Positions 25,671 through 35,480 of a stretch of DNA of 64,000 nucleotides are shown one piece after another. A model generated the notes under the pieces. That model saw nothing but the letters and a program-made list of their open reading frames with translations, had not been told where the DNA came from and searched no databases. Where the stretch lies: contig NZ_AP012273.1 of assembly GCF_000828615.1 (NCBI RefSeq), positions 2,542,001 to 2,606,000 on the forward strand, read 5' to 3'. The DNA comes from Thiolapillus brandeum (GTDB lineage Bacteria > Pseudomonadota > Gammaproteobacteria > Chromatiales > Chromatiaceae). The position numbers and the translations under genes are program-made. Position 1 is the first letter of the stretch. Every line of letters begins with the position of its first letter.

Positions 25671-26443
25671 ATACGGCTGACCAGGCAGTGTCCCACCCAG
25701 GTCTTGAGAAAGCCCGCAGCCCGTAGGGGGGCATGGGTTTCATCCACCCACTCCAGCAGTCCTTCACAGATTTGGGCGAAACTGACCCCTTCCCTGGCCC
25801 GATCCAGAGCCCAGGCTTCATCCACATCCAGACGGCGCCAGCCGGGAACCAGATCCTGGCGCCACAGAACCCAGCCTACAGGACAGGGTTGCTGCTCCAG
25901 CTCCGGCAGCTCAGGATCTTCCCGATCGAGCGCCGCCCACAGCAGGGGAATGTTCCATTCCATATCCAGACGTTGCATGGCCGGACTGAAACCAAAATGC
26001 ATGTCCGGCCACTGATCCGGCGTCCTGGCCACCAGTTCATCAAGGGACAGGGATGGCGAGTGTTCCGCGTCGAACACCAGGCCCTGCGCCCATTCGAAAG
26101 CGGCCATTTCCGCCACTTGTGGAAAATCCATGTAAGGCGGGTTGGTCTTCAGAAACTCCACCATGTGGCTGCCGAACCAGCGAATCGACGTCCAGACGGA
26201 TGGATGCCGGCGAATGTATTCCAGGCAAAGCCGGTAGAACTGATCATCCCCGAGCATGCTCCACAATCCCGGAAAATCCTCTCCCAGGCTATCCACCAGG
26301 CGGGCACGGTAGGCACCGGCATAAAGATCCATGCGTTCTTGGGCATCGGCCTTCTCATCCGATGCAATCGTGGCAGGAACGGTTTCATCCAGGCCGGTCA
26401 GATACCCGGCAAAGGCGTATTGCCAGTCTTCAGTCAGGGTCAT
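25664..26443 (-). CDS. bufC: BufC/HvfC (DUF2063) partner protein of a bufferin maturase
   Basis: The 259-aa protein has an N-terminal DUF2063 domain (YAGAYRARLVDSLGEDFPGLWSMLGDDQFYRLCLEYIRRHPS) of the type that brings a peptide substrate to the MNIO enzyme encoded upstream. The second half contains a WALDRAREGVSFAQICEGLLEW segment. It overlaps bufB by 4 bases, so the two are translated together. No metal motif is evident. The role follows from the known bufferin systems. Confidence 0.88.
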   Translation of the reverse strand: MTLTEDWQYAFAGYLTGLDETVPATIASDEKADAQERMDLYAGAYRARLVDSLGEDFPGLWSMLGDDQFYRLCLEYIRRHPSVWTSIRWFGSHMVEFLKTNPPYMDFPQVAEMAAFEWAQGLVFDAEHSPSLSLDELVARTPDQWPDMHFGFSPAMQRLDMEWNIPLLWAALDREDPELPELEQQPCPVGWVLWRQDLVPGWRRLDVDEAWALDRAREGVSFAQICEGLLEWVDETHAPLRAAGFLKTWVGHCLVSRIY

Positions 26444-27276
26444 GAATCCGCTCCCCGGCTTTGGTGGGCGGTAATCCTCACCTGTTGCAGTTCCTCCAGC
26501 AATTCCGGCAGAGGGGGAATATTGTCATCCCTTTCTATCATGGTGGACACCGGCCCCAGCAGATCACAGGTATTGCCATAGAGGGCCATGACTTCATCAC
26601 GGATGGGCATGTCATGTGTGTCAATCATGATCTTTCCCGAAGCATTGGTGGTATGTCCCGCAAGATGTATCTGCCAGACCCGATCCGAGGGCACCCCCCG
26701 GATATACTGCATGGGATCGAAACCATGATTGATGCTGCTCACATAGACATTGTTGACATCCAGAAGCAGCAGGCAGTCCGCTTTGCGCAGCACCTCTGTG
26801 ACGAACTCCCATTCGCTCATTTCGGAATTCTCGAAACTCACATAGCTGGACAGGTTCTCCATGAGAATACGCCGCCCCAGCACATCCTGGACCCTGCTTA
26901 TCCGCTCTGCCACATGATCCACGATTTCCCGGGTATAAGGCATGGGCAACAGGTCATGGAAATTATGACCACCTACACCGGTCCAGCACAGGTGATCCGA
27001 GATCCATTCAGGTTGCACCCGATCCGCCAGCTTCCTGAGATCCTGGAGATACTCCATGTTCAGGGGATCAGCACTGCCAATGGAGAGGGAAACCCCGTGC
27101 ATGACCATGGGGTAGTCCTGACGGATACGATCCAGATAATGCAGGGGTTTGCCCCCGGCTACCATATAGTTCTCGGACAGAATCTCGAACCAGTCCACGG
27201 GAGGATGATCATTCAGCACGGCCTCGTAATGCTCTTTACGCAGTCCCAGGCCAAAACCAAGAAAGGGACGATTCAT
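26440..27276 (-). CDS. bufB: BufB/HvfB (DUF692) multinuclear iron oxidase
   Basis: This MNIO-family TIM-barrel enzyme uses iron to convert peptide cysteines into heterocycles. Family signatures are GLGLRKEHYEAVL, DWFEILSENYMVAGG, MHGVSLSIGSADPLN, ISDHLCWTGVGGHNFHDLLPMPYT, MENLSSYVSF, LLLDVNNVYVSSINHGFDP and IHLAGHTT, supplying the His/Asp/Glu iron ligands. The ATG at 27276 was taken; in-frame TTG and GTG lie 3-6 bases earlier. It is 278 aa, between bufA2 and bufC. Confidence 0.9.
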   Translation of the reverse strand: MNRPFLGFGLGLRKEHYEAVLNDHPPVDWFEILSENYMVAGGKPLHYLDRIRQDYPMVMHGVSLSIGSADPLNMEYLQDLRKLADRVQPEWISDHLCWTGVGGHNFHDLLPMPYTREIVDHVAERISRVQDVLGRRILMENLSSYVSFENSEMSEWEFVTEVLRKADCLLLLDVNNVYVSSINHGFDPMQYIRGVPSDRVWQIHLAGHTTNASGKIMIDTHDMPIRDEVMALYGNTCDLLGPVSTMIERDDNIPPLPELLEELQQVRITAHQSRGADS

Positions 27277-27292
27277 CACCAATCACTCGCAG

Positions 27293-27324
27293 AAAAAAAC
27301 CGGGAATGCGCAGGCAGACCCGGT
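27293..27324 (-). terminator. Attenuator-like terminator between bufA2 and bufB
   Basis: On the minus strand ACCGGG, a 14-base loop, CCCGGT and a run of seven T follow the bufA2 stop. The stem is only 6 bp, so partial read-through is plausible. Such an arrangement would favour more precursor peptide than enzyme. Confidence 0.6.
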
Positions 27325-27346
27325 CCATATAAAGTACTGAAGGCCT

Positions 27347-27607
27347 TTATTTCTTGATAGGCTCGAAAGTCCCACCGGCCTTGTCGCATTCGGTCTTGCT
27401 CATCTTCAAAAAGCCCTTGCCTTTACAGGAATTCATACCGGCACAGGCATTGGTGGCAGTGGCGCAAGCACCCTTGCCCTTGCAGGAATTGGCGCCCATA
27501 CACTTACCCTGGGCATCATCCGCCATGGCACCCATGGGCGCCCCCGCCAGCATGGCCGCTGCCGCTGCGGCCAGTGCCATACCTTTTGCTTTTTCTACTG
27601 TTCTCAT
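27347..27607 (-). CDS. bufA2: BufA2-type bufferin precursor (copper-binding RiPP)
   Basis: The 86-aa precursor has a cleavable signal (MRTVEKAKG, then an Ala-rich stretch to AMA-D) and a Cys-rich core with six Cys at 36, 42, 48, 55, 61 and 74. The core includes the duplicated NSCKGKG units (41-46 and 59-65). This is the BufA2 family of periplasmic bufferins, whose Cys are modified by BufB/BufC to chelate copper. AGGAGG upstream decides the ATG at 27607; the frame extends 17 codons further. The order A2-B-C is standard; no DoxX-type bufD is present. Confidence 0.88.
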   Translation of the reverse strand: MRTVEKAKGMALAAAAAAMLAGAPMGAMADDAQGKCMGANSCKGKGACATATNACAGMNSCKGKGFLKMSKTECDKAGGTFEPIKK

Positions 27608-27752
27608 CTCGATCCTCCTGACAGGAATTCTTGGTTTGTTTTTGGATTCAGTGAGCAACCAGGCATGTTAGGCCCGACTACCCCACAAAAGCGCCGAGCA
27701 TGTGCCCGGCACCCACAGTATAGACCTTTGCACGAAGGAATATATTTCATTG

Positions 27753-28256
27753 TCAGCCACTTTTTTTCGCCAATCGGGAGAGAAAGGCCGCCTGCTGCGG
27801 CTTTTCTTCCAGTAACACCTCATCACAGAGCAGAAGATCCGGAAAAAGCCTGCGTACCCAACCGGCAAACAGGCCATCATGGTTCGCGCGCAATTCCACA
27901 TTGTCCAGATCGAACAGGGGGGTATTACCCAGGCCGCAGCTGGGCGAGCGGGATTTCAGTATCAGTGCATCCAGCCGTTGGAGCCGATCCATTTGTTCCC
28001 TCATCCAGGCGGACAGGGCCGGAGTGACGTCCAGGCGAGAATCCTCCACACCCAGGGCATGCACTTCCTTCCCCTGAAGCACCAGCTGCACGGGGGGACG
28101 GGGTACGCCCAGTCCCGCTTCTGTTTCAGGGCAGATGGGCACGATCCGGGCATACCGGGACAGTTCATCCCGCACCCAGGCATGAGGGCGGGAATCGCCA
28201 TCATAGCGGACGACATCTCCCAGCAGGCAGGCGCTGACTCCCACCAGAGGTTTCAT
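27753..28256 (-). CDS. DUF523 protein, TudS-like
   Basis: This is a 167-aa protein of the DUF523 family, in which TudS is a [4Fe-4S] thiouracil desulfidase. The signatures are VSACLLGDVVRYDGDS near the N-terminus, PICPETEAGLGVPRPPVQL, and LILKSRSPSCG, which supply the three cluster Cys. The start overlaps the stop of the preceding MBL gene. A desulfuration activity is inferred from the family; the substrate is open. Confidence 0.82.
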   Translation of the reverse strand: MKPLVGVSACLLGDVVRYDGDSRPHAWVRDELSRYARIVPICPETEAGLGVPRPPVQLVLQGKEVHALGVEDSRLDVTPALSAWMREQMDRLQRLDALILKSRSPSCGLGNTPLFDLDNVELRANHDGLFAGWVRRLFPDLLLCDEVLLEEKPQQAAFLSRLAKKSG

Positions 28257-29209
28257 CAGAACTCGGCAGCTTCCACTTCCAGGTAAGCCAGACTGATATG
28301 GCTGCCCACCAGGCTGTCGAAATCCGCCCAGTCTTTCCAGCGGGCCAGTTTGGGCAACAGCCTGGGCTTGATCTCGAAATCACTGAGATCCTGTTCGAAA
28401 TATGACTGCACCCCGGCATACACTGCCTGCAGATAATCCCGGTATTCCGAGGCTGCCTCGGGGCCCGCCGTGGCGCCATGACCGGGCACGAACACCTTTG
28501 CACCCGTGGCCAGGGCACGGTTCAGGTTACGGATATTTCCCTGGAAACTGCCATCGTTGAGGCGCAGCATGCGGCCATAGCCCGCATTGTCGCCCAGGAA
28601 GATCACACCCCTGGCAGGAAGATGCAACATGATATCCGTGTCCGTATGGGACTTACCATCATGCAGGACATGAATATCCAGGCCGCCGATGCTGATCACA
28701 GTGCCTTCATCCACAGGACTGTTGGCAGATACCACCCGGGTTCCCGCGGTAGCCCCCCTGGTCATGTCCATCATCACTTCCAGCCAGTGGGCGCCGGCGC
28801 CCTGCTCCACCCGTTCCATCATTTTGGGATGGGCATAGATCTTCACCTTGGGAAAGGCTTCGAATATCGCCTGATTGCCCAACCAGTGATCCCCGTGAAC
28901 ATGGGTATCGAACACGGCCACCACGGGCTTGTCCGTCACCCTGCGGATCTGGGCCAGCACCATCTCCCCGACCTGCACGCTGCTGCCGGGATCGATCACC
29001 ACCACACCTTCTGTAGTCATCACGAATGCCGGGTTGTTCATGAACCCCTGGTTTTCAGGTGATGGCACTCCCCTGGGACCATGGATCACAAAAACACCAT
29101 CTGCTACCTTTTGGGGACTGTAGGCCGCCTTGAGAGCCGGGGCCTTCTGCTCTGCAGCAACCTGGCCGGTAAATGCCCACACCAGAAATAACGACAAAAA
29201 GATTCTCAT
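28256..29209 (-). CDS. Exported MBL-fold hydrolase (SoxH-like)
   Basis: A signal peptide (MRIFLSLFLVWAFTGQVAAE) precedes a metallo-beta-lactamase domain with DTHVHGDHWLGNQAIF, the IHVLHDGKSHTDTD segment, FLGDN and VPGHG. The GGNQGF-like MNNPAFVMTTEGVVVIDPG and overall layout resemble SoxH and the zinc hydrolases of quinoprotein relay systems. GGAGGAGA before the ATG at 29209 fixes the start against a frame 32 codons longer. It is 317 aa, periplasmic, in an operon with the TudS-like gene. Confidence 0.8.
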   Translation of the reverse strand: MRIFLSLFLVWAFTGQVAAEQKAPALKAAYSPQKVADGVFVIHGPRGVPSPENQGFMNNPAFVMTTEGVVVIDPGSSVQVGEMVLAQIRRVTDKPVVAVFDTHVHGDHWLGNQAIFEAFPKVKIYAHPKMMERVEQGAGAHWLEVMMDMTRGATAGTRVVSANSPVDEGTVISIGGLDIHVLHDGKSHTDTDIMLHLPARGVIFLGDNAGYGRMLRLNDGSFQGNIRNLNRALATGAKVFVPGHGATAGPEAASEYRDYLQAVYAGVQSYFEQDLSDFEIKPRLLPKLARWKDWADFDSLVGSHISLAYLEVEAAEF

Positions 29210-29267
29210 TTGTACTCTCCTCCAATTATTATGTACCGAGTATAACCCAGGGAAACAAAGCCGCCTC

Positions 29268-30608
29268 ATGACCGATCTCGTCAAACGCGCCAAGACCTTC
29301 GCCACCAGCGCCCATCAGCGTATCGATCACCGGCGCAAGTACAGTGAGCAACCCTACGAAGTACATCTCAAGTCCGTGGCCAGCCTGATCAAGGAGATTG
29401 AAGGCAGCGAGGAAATGATCGCCGCCGCCTGGCTTCACGACACGGTGGAAGACACCCCGGCAACCCACCACGACATCGAGCAAGCCTTCGGACCCAGGGT
29501 GGCCCGCCTGGTGTATGAACTCACGGACATCAGCAAACCCAGCGACGGCAACCGGGCCATACGCAAGGCCCTGGACAGGGATCATCTTGCTACGGCCTCG
29601 GCGGCGGCCCAGACCATCAAACTTGCCGATCTCATCGACAACGCCCGGGACATCTGCAAACACGATGAAAACTTCGCCCGGGTCTACCTGGGTGAGATGG
29701 CTGCCTTGCTGGACGTACTGCACAAGGGGAATCAGGAACTCATGCGCCGGGCTCGCAAGCTGTTGGAGAAATGCATGCAGCAGCTGGGTATGCGGAGTAT
29801 TCATCCACCACTGGCCGATAGCAGCCAGAACGGCAATATTGCCACCCTGGGATTTTCCCGGCGGCGGGTTCAACGCCTTTTTTCCGAGGCTTTCACGGCC
29901 AAGGACATTGCCGAACCCCTGCCTTCTTTCGACGGCGACCGTCCTGCCAGAGGGGTACGCGCCCTGATGAAGGAAGCGGGTATCCCAGTCGCCGGTGTCA
30001 GAGACCAGGGCGTCGTAGTGGGATATATGCGTCGGAACGACCTGGAGGGGGAAACCTGCCTGGATCACAGCCGCGGTTTCAGCCCCGACCAACAGGTTTA
30101 CGGGGATGCCAACCTGTCAGAAGTCATCCTGGTTCTGAGCCGTCACGACTACTGTTTCGTCACCATGCTGAATACCGTATCCGGCGTGATCACCCGCAGT
30201 GACATGGAAAAACCCATCGTGCGCATGTGGCTGTTCGGCATCATCACCATGCTGGAAATCCGTTTTACAGAGCTTCTGAAGAAACACTGGCCTGACGGTC
30301 AGTGGATGGAAAAATGTACACCGGCGCGCTTGGAAAAAGCCAGGGCATTGCTGGAAGAACGTCGCCGCCGGGGCGCTCAGCACATCGAACTGGCCGACTG
30401 CCTGCAGCTTTCAGACAAGAGCCATATCCTGGTGCAGGATCAGAGATTTCTGCGCGACTTCGGTTTCAAATCCAGGAGCGAAGCAAACAAAGCCATTCGC
30501 GCCATGGAATCGCTGCGCAACAACCTCGCCCACGGCCAGTCCATTACCACCCAGGACTGGCCGCAGATCGTGCGCATGAGCCAGTGGTTTCCGGGCAACG
30601 CAAATTGA
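29268..30608 (+). CDS. HD (ppGpp-hydrolase-like) + CBS-like + HEPN-like fusion protein
   Basis: The 446-aa product begins with a RelA/SpoT-type hydrolase domain. It has the metal ligands His33, His57-Asp58 (WLHDTVEDT), Glu61-Asp62 and Asp121 (IKLADLIDN). No synthetase domain follows. Residues about 215-340 look like a CBS pair (GVVVGYMRRNDL, TVSGVITRSDMEK). The C-terminal helical region ends in SLRNNLAHGQSI, where Arg417-x4-His422 matches the HEPN ribonuclease motif. The ATG at 29268 was taken over a longer in-frame reading that overlaps the divergent gene. It stands alone, convergent with argG. The combination suggests a nucleotide-sensing RNase or defence/stress protein; the function is not known to me. 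Confidence 0.75.
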   Translation: MTDLVKRAKTFATSAHQRIDHRRKYSEQPYEVHLKSVASLIKEIEGSEEMIAAAWLHDTVEDTPATHHDIEQAFGPRVARLVYELTDISKPSDGNRAIRKALDRDHLATASAAAQTIKLADLIDNARDICKHDENFARVYLGEMAALLDVLHKGNQELMRRARKLLEKCMQQLGMRSIHPPLADSSQNGNIATLGFSRRRVQRLFSEAFTAKDIAEPLPSFDGDRPARGVRALMKEAGIPVAGVRDQGVVVGYMRRNDLEGETCLDHSRGFSPDQQVYGDANLSEVILVLSRHDYCFVTMLNTVSGVITRSDMEKPIVRMWLFGIITMLEIRFTELLKKHWPDGQWMEKCTPARLEKARALLEERRRRGAQHIELADCLQLSDKSHILVQDQRFLRDFGFKSRSEANKAIRAMESLRNNLAHGQSITTQDWPQIVRMSQWFPGNAN

Positions 30609-30614
30609 AGCCTC

Positions 30615-31835
30615 TTATTTGGCTTTGCGAGCCGCCACCCGCAGACGCAGGGCATTGAGCTTGATGAAACCTTCGGCATCCTTCTGATCATAAGCGCCTT
30701 CATCGTCATCGAAGGTGGCAATGGCTTCGTCGAACAGGCTATTGGTATCGGACTTGCGCCCGGCCACGATCACATTGCCCTTGTACAGTTTCACCCGCAC
30801 CACGCCATTGACCACTTCCTGGGTCTGGTCGATGAGGGCCTGCAGGGCCTGCCGCTCGGGCGCCCACCAGAAGCCGTTGTAGATCATCTTGGCGTAACGG
30901 GGCATGAGCTCATCCTTGAGATGGGCCGCCTCCCGGTCCAGGGTCAGGGATTCCATGGCCCGGTGGGCCTTGAGCATGATGGTGCCCGCCGGCGTCTCGT
31001 AACAGCCCCGGGACTTCATGCCCACGAACCGGTTTTCCACGATATCGTCCCGGCCCACACCGTTCTCGCCGCCCACCTTGTTCAGGTATTCCATCACCGC
31101 CGCGGCAGACATGGCCTGGCCGTCGATGGCCACGATATCACCCTTCTCATAGGTCAGTTCCACATAAGTGGGTTCATCCGGGGCCTTTTCCGGGGACACC
31201 GTCCAACGCCACATGTCTTCTTCAGGTTCGTTCCAGGGATCTTCCAGGATGTCCCCTTCATAGGAGATGTGCAGGAGATTGGCATCCATGGAATAAGGCG
31301 ACTTCTTGCCCGCCTTGGCGAAATCCACATCGATACCGTGCTCGGCGGCGTAGTTCATGAGCTTTTCCCGGGACAGCAGGTCCCACTCCCGCCAGGGGGC
31401 GATGATTTTCACGTCCGGCATCAGGGCGTAAGCCCCCAGTTCGAAGCGCACCTGATCGTTGCCCTTGCCTGTGGCGCCATGGGAAATGGCGTCGGCACCG
31501 GTTTCCCGGGCGATCTCCACCAGGCGTTTGGCGATCAGGGGACGTGCGATGGAGGTGCCCAGCAGGTACTCTCCCTCGTAGATGGCATTGGCGCGGAACA
31601 TGGGGAACACATAATCCCGGGCGAATTCCTCCCGCAGATCCTCGATATAGATCTCCTTGATACCCATGGCCTGGGCCTTGGCCCGGGCGGGTTCCACTTC
31701 CTCGCCCTGTCCCACATCGGCGGTGAAGGTCACGACTTCACAACCGTATTCATCTTCCAGCCATTTCAGAATGACCGACGTATCCAGGCCACCGGAATAG
31801 GCCAGCACCACCTTGTTGACTTTATTCTTTGACAT
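30615..31835 (-). CDS. argG: Argininosuccinate synthase
   Basis: This cytosolic enzyme joins citrulline and aspartate with ATP in the penultimate step of arginine synthesis. The ATP-binding loop is [18 protein letters not shown], followed by [16 protein letters not shown], the [31 protein letters not shown] segment and [11 protein letters not shown]. At 406 aa it is the normal bacterial type. A perfect -10 hexamer TATAAT lies upstream on the minus strand at 31868-31873. Confidence 0.97.
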   Translation of the reverse strand: MSKNKVNKVVLAYSGGLDTSVILKWLEDEYGCEVVTFTADVGQGEEVEPARAKAQAMGIKEIYIEDLREEFARDYVFPMFRANAIYEGEYLLGTSIARPLIAKRLVEIARETGADAISHGATGKGNDQVRFELGAYALMPDVKIIAPWREWDLLSREKLMNYAAEHGIDVDFAKAGKKSPYSMDANLLHISYEGDILEDPWNEPEEDMWRWTVSPEKAPDEPTYVELTYEKGDIVAIDGQAMSAAAVMEYLNKVGGENGVGRDDIVENRFVGMKSRGCYETPAGTIMLKAHRAMESLTLDREAAHLKDELMPRYAKMIYNGFWWAPERQALQALIDQTQEVVNGVVRVKLYKGNVIVAGRKSDTNSLFDEAIATFDDDEGAYDQKDAEGFIKLNALRLRVAARKAK

Positions 31836-32006
31836 AGTGTTTGCTCGCTGAAAAACTAATGGGCGTGATTATAGGGCATCTCGTGCAATTCTGTTTGAGG
31901 GGATTCGTGCAGGAAGTTTGAAAGCAGGGCAGAAACAGCGCCACACCCGCCACCTGCCCAGTGTTCCCGCCTGTACCTGCGATTGCAGGCAAGTTAAGAT
32001 GATCCC

Positions 32007-33056
32007 ATGCATATCCCTCCCCAGAAAGCCAAATTCCTGCGCTCGGCGTTGAAAGAATGGGAAGCCGAGGGCCGGATTTCGGACCAGCAGCGACAGGAAC
32101 TCGAGTCCAGCATTCAGGTGGTTTTCTTCGACTGGCAGAAACTGGCCAGGTATGCCTTCTGGTTCGCCATTGCCAGCACCATCATATCCGTGAGCGCCGT
32201 ACTCAGTGACCGCTGGCTGATGGCCATGATCCAGAAGCTGTTCAGCGCACCGGACACGGTAAAACTGATCTTCAGCACCCTGGTAACGGTATTTCTCTAC
32301 AACCGGGGGCTCAAACGCCGCCGCTTGTACCCGCATAAGCGCTTCAGCAATGAAGCACTGTTCTTTCTTGGCGTCCTGGGTACCGCCCTGTGCGTCGCCC
32401 TGCTGGGAAAGATTCTGGATGATGGCAGTGGCCACTTCTCCATACTTCTGCTGCTGGCAAGCCTGATCTACGGAGGATTGGGCCTGTGGTTCCCCTCCAC
32501 CCTGGTGTGGGTATTCGGCCTGCTTTCCCTGGGCGGCTGGCTGGGAGCGGAAACCGGTTACCTGTCAGGTTGGGGCGCCTATTATCTGGGCATGAATTAT
32601 CCCTTGCGCTTTACCCTGTTCGGTCTGGTTCTGCTGGCCCTGAGTGGTCTGTTCAACCGATGGCCCCGGGGGCGGGCATTCATACACAGCACCCGCGCCA
32701 TGGGCCTGTTGTACTTTTTCATTTCCCTGTGGATGATGTCCATATTCGGAAACTATGGCGATATTGGCCATTGGAACAAGGCCGGTCATGATGAACTGGC
32801 CCTCTGGTCTGTTCTTTTCGGCGCGGCTGCCCTGGCCGCCATCTATCACGGTATCCGCTACCAGGATCCCATGACCCGGGGATTCGGCATCGTTTTCCTC
32901 GGCATCAACCTGTACACGCGGTTTTTCGAGTATTTCTGGGACAGCATGCACAAGGCCCTGTTCTTTGCCCTGCTGGCAGCCAGTTTCTGGTATCTGGGGA
33001 CCCATGCAGAACGTCTCTGGAACCTGGGCCGGCCACAAAAAGCGCCGTCCAGCTGA
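32007..33056 (+). CDS. Multi-pass membrane protein (DUF2157-like)
   Basis: A soluble N-terminal segment ([26 protein letters not shown]) is typical of DUF2157-type proteins, which have a helical bundle before the membrane part. About eight to ten hydrophobic helices follow, with short loops rich in Gly and Trp. It is 349 aa. The function is unknown. It is followed at 104 bases by proS. Confidence 0.7.
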   Translation: MHIPPQKAKFLRSALKEWEAEGRISDQQRQELESSIQVVFFDWQKLARYAFWFAIASTIISVSAVLSDRWLMAMIQKLFSAPDTVKLIFSTLVTVFLYNRGLKRRRLYPHKRFSNEALFFLGVLGTALCVALLGKILDDGSGHFSILLLLASLIYGGLGLWFPSTLVWVFGLLSLGGWLGAETGYLSGWGAYYLGMNYPLRFTLFGLVLLALSGLFNRWPRGRAFIHSTRAMGLLYFFISLWMMSIFGNYGDIGHWNKAGHDELALWSVLFGAAALAAIYHGIRYQDPMTRGFGIVFLGINLYTRFFEYFWDSMHKALFFALLAASFWYLGTHAERLWNLGRPQKAPSS

Positions 33057-33159
33057 AGATCCCAGGCTCAATACATACCGCCGCAGGGCGGTTTACGTTA
33101 GAATGTTCGGCTTTGGCGGGTTTCGTACCTGTCTTGTTCCGACTATCAGGAGAATTTCC

Positions 33160-34869
33160 ATGCGCGTTTCCCAGTTTCCCTTGCAGACACTGAAGGAAAC
33201 TCCGGCGGATGCCGAAATCCCCAGCCACCAGCTGATGCTGCGTGCCGGCCTGATCCGCAAGCTGGCATCAGGCCTGTACGTGTGGTTGCCCCTGGGGCTG
33301 CGGGTATTGCGCAAGGTGGAGCACATCGTGCGTGAGGAAATGGACAGATCCGGCGCCCTGGAACTGTCCATGCCTGTGGTGCAACCGGCTGAATTGTGGC
33401 AGGAATCCGGCCGCTGGGATCAATACGGCCCGGAGCTGTTGCGCTTCCACGACCGCCACAACCGCGAATTCTGCCTGGGTCCCACCCATGAGGAGATCAT
33501 CACCGATCTGGCGCGCAACCAGCTCAAGAGCTACCGCCAGCTGCCGGTGAATTTCTACCAGATCCAGACCAAGTTCCGTGACGAGATCCGGCCCCGCTTT
33601 GGCGTCATGCGCGCCCGGGAATTTCTCATGAAGGATGCCTATTCCTTCCATGTGGACCAGGAATCCCTGCAACAGACCTACGACCTGATGCATGCCACAT
33701 ACAGCCGCATCTTCGAACGCTGTGGCCTGGACTTCCGTCCCGTGGCAGCGGATACCGGCTCCATCGGCGGCAGTGGCTCCCACGAATTTCACGTCCTGGC
33801 GGATGCCGGCGAAGACGCCATCGCCTTTTCCACGGAGAGCGATTATGCCGCCAACGTGGAACTGGCCGAAGCCCTGCCGGATCGCAGGGAACGCCCCGCG
33901 CCATCGAAGGAAATGGAACAGGTGGACACCCCGGACGCAAAAACCATCACGGAGCTGGTGGAACAGTTCGGCCTGCCCGTGGAACAGACGGTGAAAACCC
34001 TGGTGGTGGAAGCCGCTGAGAGGGGCCTCATCGCCCTGCTGGTGCGTGGTGATCACGAACTGAACGAAATCAAGGCGGAAAAACTGCCCCAGGTGGCCGC
34101 TCCCCTGCGCTTTGCCACGGAAGAGGAAATCCGCGCAGCCATTGGCGCAGGTCCCGGCTCCCTGGGGCCGGTGAACCTGTCCATTCCCGCCATTGCAGAC
34201 CGTTCCGTGGCGGTGCTGGCGGATTTCTCGGCGGGAGCCAATATGGACGGCAAGCACTATTTCGGCATCAACTGGGAGCGGGATGTTCCCCTGCCGGAGG
34301 TGGCGGATCTTCGCAATGTGGTGGAAGGCGATCCCAGCCCGGATGGCAAGGGCCGCCTGACCATTGCCCGGGGTATCGAAGTCGGGCACATCTTCCAGCT
34401 GGGCACCAAGTACAGCCAGGCTCTCGGCGCCACGGTTCTGGACGAGAACGGCAAAGCCGTGACCATGACCATGGGCTGCTATGGCATCGGCGTCTCCCGG
34501 GTGGTGGGCGCCGCCATCGAGCAGCACCATGACGACAAGGGCATCGTCTGGCCCATGAGCATCACGCCATTCCAGGTATCCCTGCTGCCCATGCAGATGA
34601 AGAAATCCGAAAAGGTCCGGGAAACCGTGGAAAAGCTTTACCAGGATCTGCAGCAAGCTGGTATCGAAGTACTGTTTGACGACCGCGACCAGCGTCCTGG
34701 CGTCATGTTCGCCGACCATGAACTCATGGGCATTCCCTTGCGTATTGTGGTGGGCGAGCGCAGCCTGGACAAGGGCGAGGTGGAATTCCGCGCCCGCAGC
34801 GCAGGCAAAAACGAGATGATCCCACTGGACAATATCGTGTCCCACATCCAATCACTTCTGGAACAATAA
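33160..34869 (+). CDS. proS: Prolyl-tRNA synthetase, bacterial type
   Basis: This class II aminoacyl-tRNA synthetase charges tRNA-Pro. Motif 1 is near [25 protein letters not shown], motif 2 is [32 protein letters not shown], and motif 3 is [15 protein letters not shown]. The editing (INS) domain lies in the middle (about 225-400) and the C-terminal anticodon-binding domain contains [23 protein letters not shown]. The start follows AGGAGA. At 569 aa it has the usual length. fabA begins 6 bases downstream. Confidence 0.97.
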   Translation: MRVSQFPLQTLKETPADAEIPSHQLMLRAGLIRKLASGLYVWLPLGLRVLRKVEHIVREEMDRSGALELSMPVVQPAELWQESGRWDQYGPELLRFHDRHNREFCLGPTHEEIITDLARNQLKSYRQLPVNFYQIQTKFRDEIRPRFGVMRAREFLMKDAYSFHVDQESLQQTYDLMHATYSRIFERCGLDFRPVAADTGSIGGSGSHEFHVLADAGEDAIAFSTESDYAANVELAEALPDRRERPAPSKEMEQVDTPDAKTITELVEQFGLPVEQTVKTLVVEAAERGLIALLVRGDHELNEIKAEKLPQVAAPLRFATEEEIRAAIGAGPGSLGPVNLSIPAIADRSVAVLADFSAGANMDGKHYFGINWERDVPLPEVADLRNVVEGDPSPDGKGRLTIARGIEVGHIFQLGTKYSQALGATVLDENGKAVTMTMGCYGIGVSRVVGAAIEQHHDDKGIVWPMSITPFQVSLLPMQMKKSEKVRETVEKLYQDLQQAGIEVLFDDRDQRPGVMFADHELMGIPLRIVVGERSLDKGEVEFRARSAGKNEMIPLDNIVSHIQSLLEQ

Positions 34870-34875
34870 GACAAA

Positions 34876-35391
34876 ATGGAACGCAAAAACGCCTACGACA
34901 AAGAAGACCTCATTAAATGCGGACACGGTGAACTGTTCGGGCCGGGCAACGCACAACTGCCCATAGACAAGATGCTCATGATGGACCGCATCACACGAAT
35001 CGCCGAGGAAGGCGGCCAACATGACAAGGGAGTGATTACCGCTGAACTCGACATCAATCCCGACCTGTGGTTCTTCGAATGCCATTTCCCCGGTGATCCG
35101 GTGATGCCCGGCTGTCTGGGGCTGGACGCCATGTGGCAGCTGGTGGGCTTTTATCTGGGTTGGCTGGGCAATCCCGGCCATGGCCGGGCATTGGGTGTGG
35201 GGGAGGTAAAATTCACCGGACAGGTGCTGCCCAATGCTGGCAAGGTGAAATATACCATTGATATAAAAAGGATTATTTCCCGGAAACTGATTCTCGGCAT
35301 CGCCGATGGCGCCCTTGAGGTGGATGACCGGAAAATCTACACTGCCAAGGATCTTCGTGTGGGCCTGTTCACATCTACAGAAGGCTTCTGA
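34876..35391 (+). CDS. fabA: 3-hydroxydecanoyl-ACP dehydratase/isomerase
   Basis: FabA dehydrates and isomerises 3-hydroxydecanoyl-ACP, the branch point to unsaturated fatty acids. Its catalytic His70 ([18 protein letters not shown]) and Asp84 are at exactly the E. coli positions. [11 protein letters not shown] is also conserved. It is 171 aa. fabB, its usual partner, is not in the window. It is close behind proS, so probably co-transcribed. Confidence 0.97.
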   Translation: MERKNAYDKEDLIKCGHGELFGPGNAQLPIDKMLMMDRITRIAEEGGQHDKGVITAELDINPDLWFFECHFPGDPVMPGCLGLDAMWQLVGFYLGWLGNPGHGRALGVGEVKFTGQVLPNAGKVKYTIDIKRIISRKLILGIADGALEVDDRKIYTAKDLRVGLFTSTEGF

Positions 35392-35480
35392 GCAACAGAT
35401 CACAGTCTTTCACATGGCTGCATGCCGGCAGTTTTCTTTCCGTATAGGCTTGGGAACCCCTGAACCCATGCCGGAACATC

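Noticed and set aside
33268-34851. 527-codon open frame antisense to proS
   Set aside because: It mirrors the whole prolyl-tRNA synthetase gene, has His/Gln-biased composition typical of antisense shadows, and matches no family.
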